A stretch of 16,617 bases of DNA from Actinomycetota bacterium (GTDB lineage: Bacteria; Actinomycetota; Actinomycetes; S36-B12; UBA5976), in contig CANKTT010000020.1 in NCBI GenBank assembly GCA_947486505.1, positions 1 to 16,617 on the forward strand, written 5' to 3'. Positions 15,691 to 16,617 of the stretch are shown here, in pieces. A program made the translations under genes and the position numbers. How positions within the stretch are numbered: position 1 is the stretch's first letter; each line of letters begins with the position of its first letter. Below the pieces are notes generated by a model. It ran no database searches, was not told the DNA's origin, and saw only the letters and a program-made list of their open reading frames with translations.

Positions 15691-16617
15691 CTAATCACCC
15701 GAATGCACTAACTTCACTGGCCGAAGTGTTGCAATTGCAATTGCCAAAATCAAACAAATCGGCACGATTGCGTATGCGCCTTGGATTCCAATTTGATCAG
15801 CGAGTGTGCCAAGCACAAATGGCGCAACACCGCTAGCAAAGCCCGTTCCAATCGATAGTTTGCCGCCAGCGCGATCTGCCCGACCACCACTAGCGCGCAG
15901 GGCTCGTTCAAATCCGAACGGGAAATGCAGCGACATTCCAAGCCCGGTTATTGTCAGTGAAATCAACATGACCAACCCTGAAGTTGAAAGCCAAAAACCC
16001 AAAAATCCGATTAGTGACAAAACAAGTGCACCGCGATACAACGACTCAGAATCAAACTTTGAGGTTAAGCGTGCGCCGATCAATCGACCAACTGACATAC
16101 CGCCAACGATTGTTGCCAGGGCTGCAGCGCTCGCGCCTTTGGTTAAGCCACCCTGAGTTGAGAGAACTTCTGGCGCCCAAAGCAACATCGAAAATTCCAT
16201 ACTTGCCGTGAAGACGAGAATCAACCAGGACCACCAAAAAATTGATGGGAATGGCCCGGGCAAATCGTGGTGATCAGATTCTTCGTCTTCGACGGCCTTC
16301 GGGCCATAAACGTCAGTATTCCTGCCGCGAATAAACTCGATCAGAATCACACCAACGGCGGCCGCTTGAATTCCTGGACGCCAACCCCATCCAACGGTTA
16401 CACCAACACCAACCATCACCGGTGCGAGCAATCCAATTGATGATGCAACTGCGTGCAGTTCACTAATAGCTGCGGGAGCTGCCTGCTTTTGTTGGTAAGC
16501 CAAATAGGAAGCGGTTCCCTGAATAATCAAGGAGCCCGCGCAAGTTGTGAAAGCAACACCGAGCAAAGTAAATGGCAGCGATTGCCCGAGGGTAAAAAAT
16601 AAAATGCCAATGGCTAA
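15691..16617 (-). CDS. Major facilitator superfamily transporter (5' end outside window)
   Basis: C-terminal 308 residues of an MFS membrane transporter; substrate unknown. The frame stays open to the right edge, so the true start lies beyond it and the TTG at 16566 is internal. The visible part has two incomplete helical bundles. The first carries LAIGILFFTLGQSLPFTLLGVAFTT and the segment after ISELHAVASSIGLLAPVMVG. It is joined to the second by a charged cytoplasmic loop (GRNTDVYGPKAVEDEESDHHDLPG). The second has about six hydrophobic helices, with GGMSVGRLIGARLTSKF in the usual loop 8-9 position and a final helix before LRPVKLVHSGD. It converges on the 30-residue ORF with a 3-nt gap. Confidence 0.9.
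   Translation of the reverse strand, partial: LAIGILFFTLGQSLPFTLLGVAFTTCAGSLIIQGTASYLAYQQKQAAPAAISELHAVASSIGLLAPVMVGVGVTVGWGWRPGIQAAAVGVILIEFIRGRNTDVYGPKAVEDEESDHHDLPGPFPSIFWWSWLILVFTASMEFSMLLWAPEVLSTQGGLTKGASAAALATIVGGMSVGRLIGARLTSKFDSESLYRGALVLSLIGFLGFWLSTSGLVMLISLTITGLGMSLHFPFGFERALRASGGRADRAGGKLSIGTGFASGVAPFVLGTLADQIGIQGAYAIVPICLILAIAIATLRPVKLVHSGD

Overview
This is a stretch of housekeeping chromosome from an actinobacterium. The evidence is the dnaK-grpE-dnaJ-hspR gene order, a groEL ending in the GGM-type tail behind CIRCE operators, a bacterial XPB helicase next to a helicase-C3/WYL-like partner, and the run cold-shock protein, DUF3027, DUF2530, NCS2 permease. Moderate G+C, very short intergenic gaps, convergent genes with overlapping stop codons and probable leaderless promoters suggest a small streamlined genome. 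A freshwater acI/Nanopelagicales-like lineage fits, but that placement is an inference from style and gene order, not a tested one.

Layout. 32-3763 (+): heat-shock operon dnaK, grpE, dnaJ, hspR. 3766-4515 (+): a short-chain dehydrogenase starting two bases after hspR. 4512-4940 (-): a small alpha/beta-hydrolase-like protein converging on it. 5029-5352 (+): an SMR-family efflux protein. 5349-5990 (-): a Lon-substrate-binding-domain protein. 6100-6161: two CIRCE-like operators, followed by groEL at 6216-7838 and a terminator hairpin. 7921-8109 (-): a small acidic hypothetical gene. 8185-12146 (-): XPB helicase and its larger upstream partner, coupled by a TAATG junction. 12320-13693 (+): cold-shock protein and DUF3027, in the same frame and separated by a single stop codon. 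13701-13982 (-): DUF2530 membrane protein. 14006-15481 (+): AzgA/PbuG-type purine permease, then a hairpin. 15595-15687 (+): a 30-residue single-pass membrane ORF. 15691-16617 (-): an MFS transporter that runs off the right edge.

How the parts fit. The two main chaperone systems appear to be under separate repressors: DnaK/GrpE/DnaJ with HspR (the expected HAIR operator would lie left of the window), and GroEL with HrcA through CIRCE (hrcA is not in the window). The XPB pair is probably a DNA repair or remodelling unit. The transporters and small membrane proteins look like independent single-gene units.

I see no mobile element, CRISPR array, prophage, defence island or convincing new multi-gene system. 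The observations most worth a second look are: a DnaJ that matches the DnaJ1 type but has lost its whole zinc-finger region and all cysteines; the duplicated CIRCE; a 23-bp divergent promoter with face-to-face overlapping -10 boxes; the in-frame csp/DUF3027 junction; and a tRNA 3'-end-like fragment.
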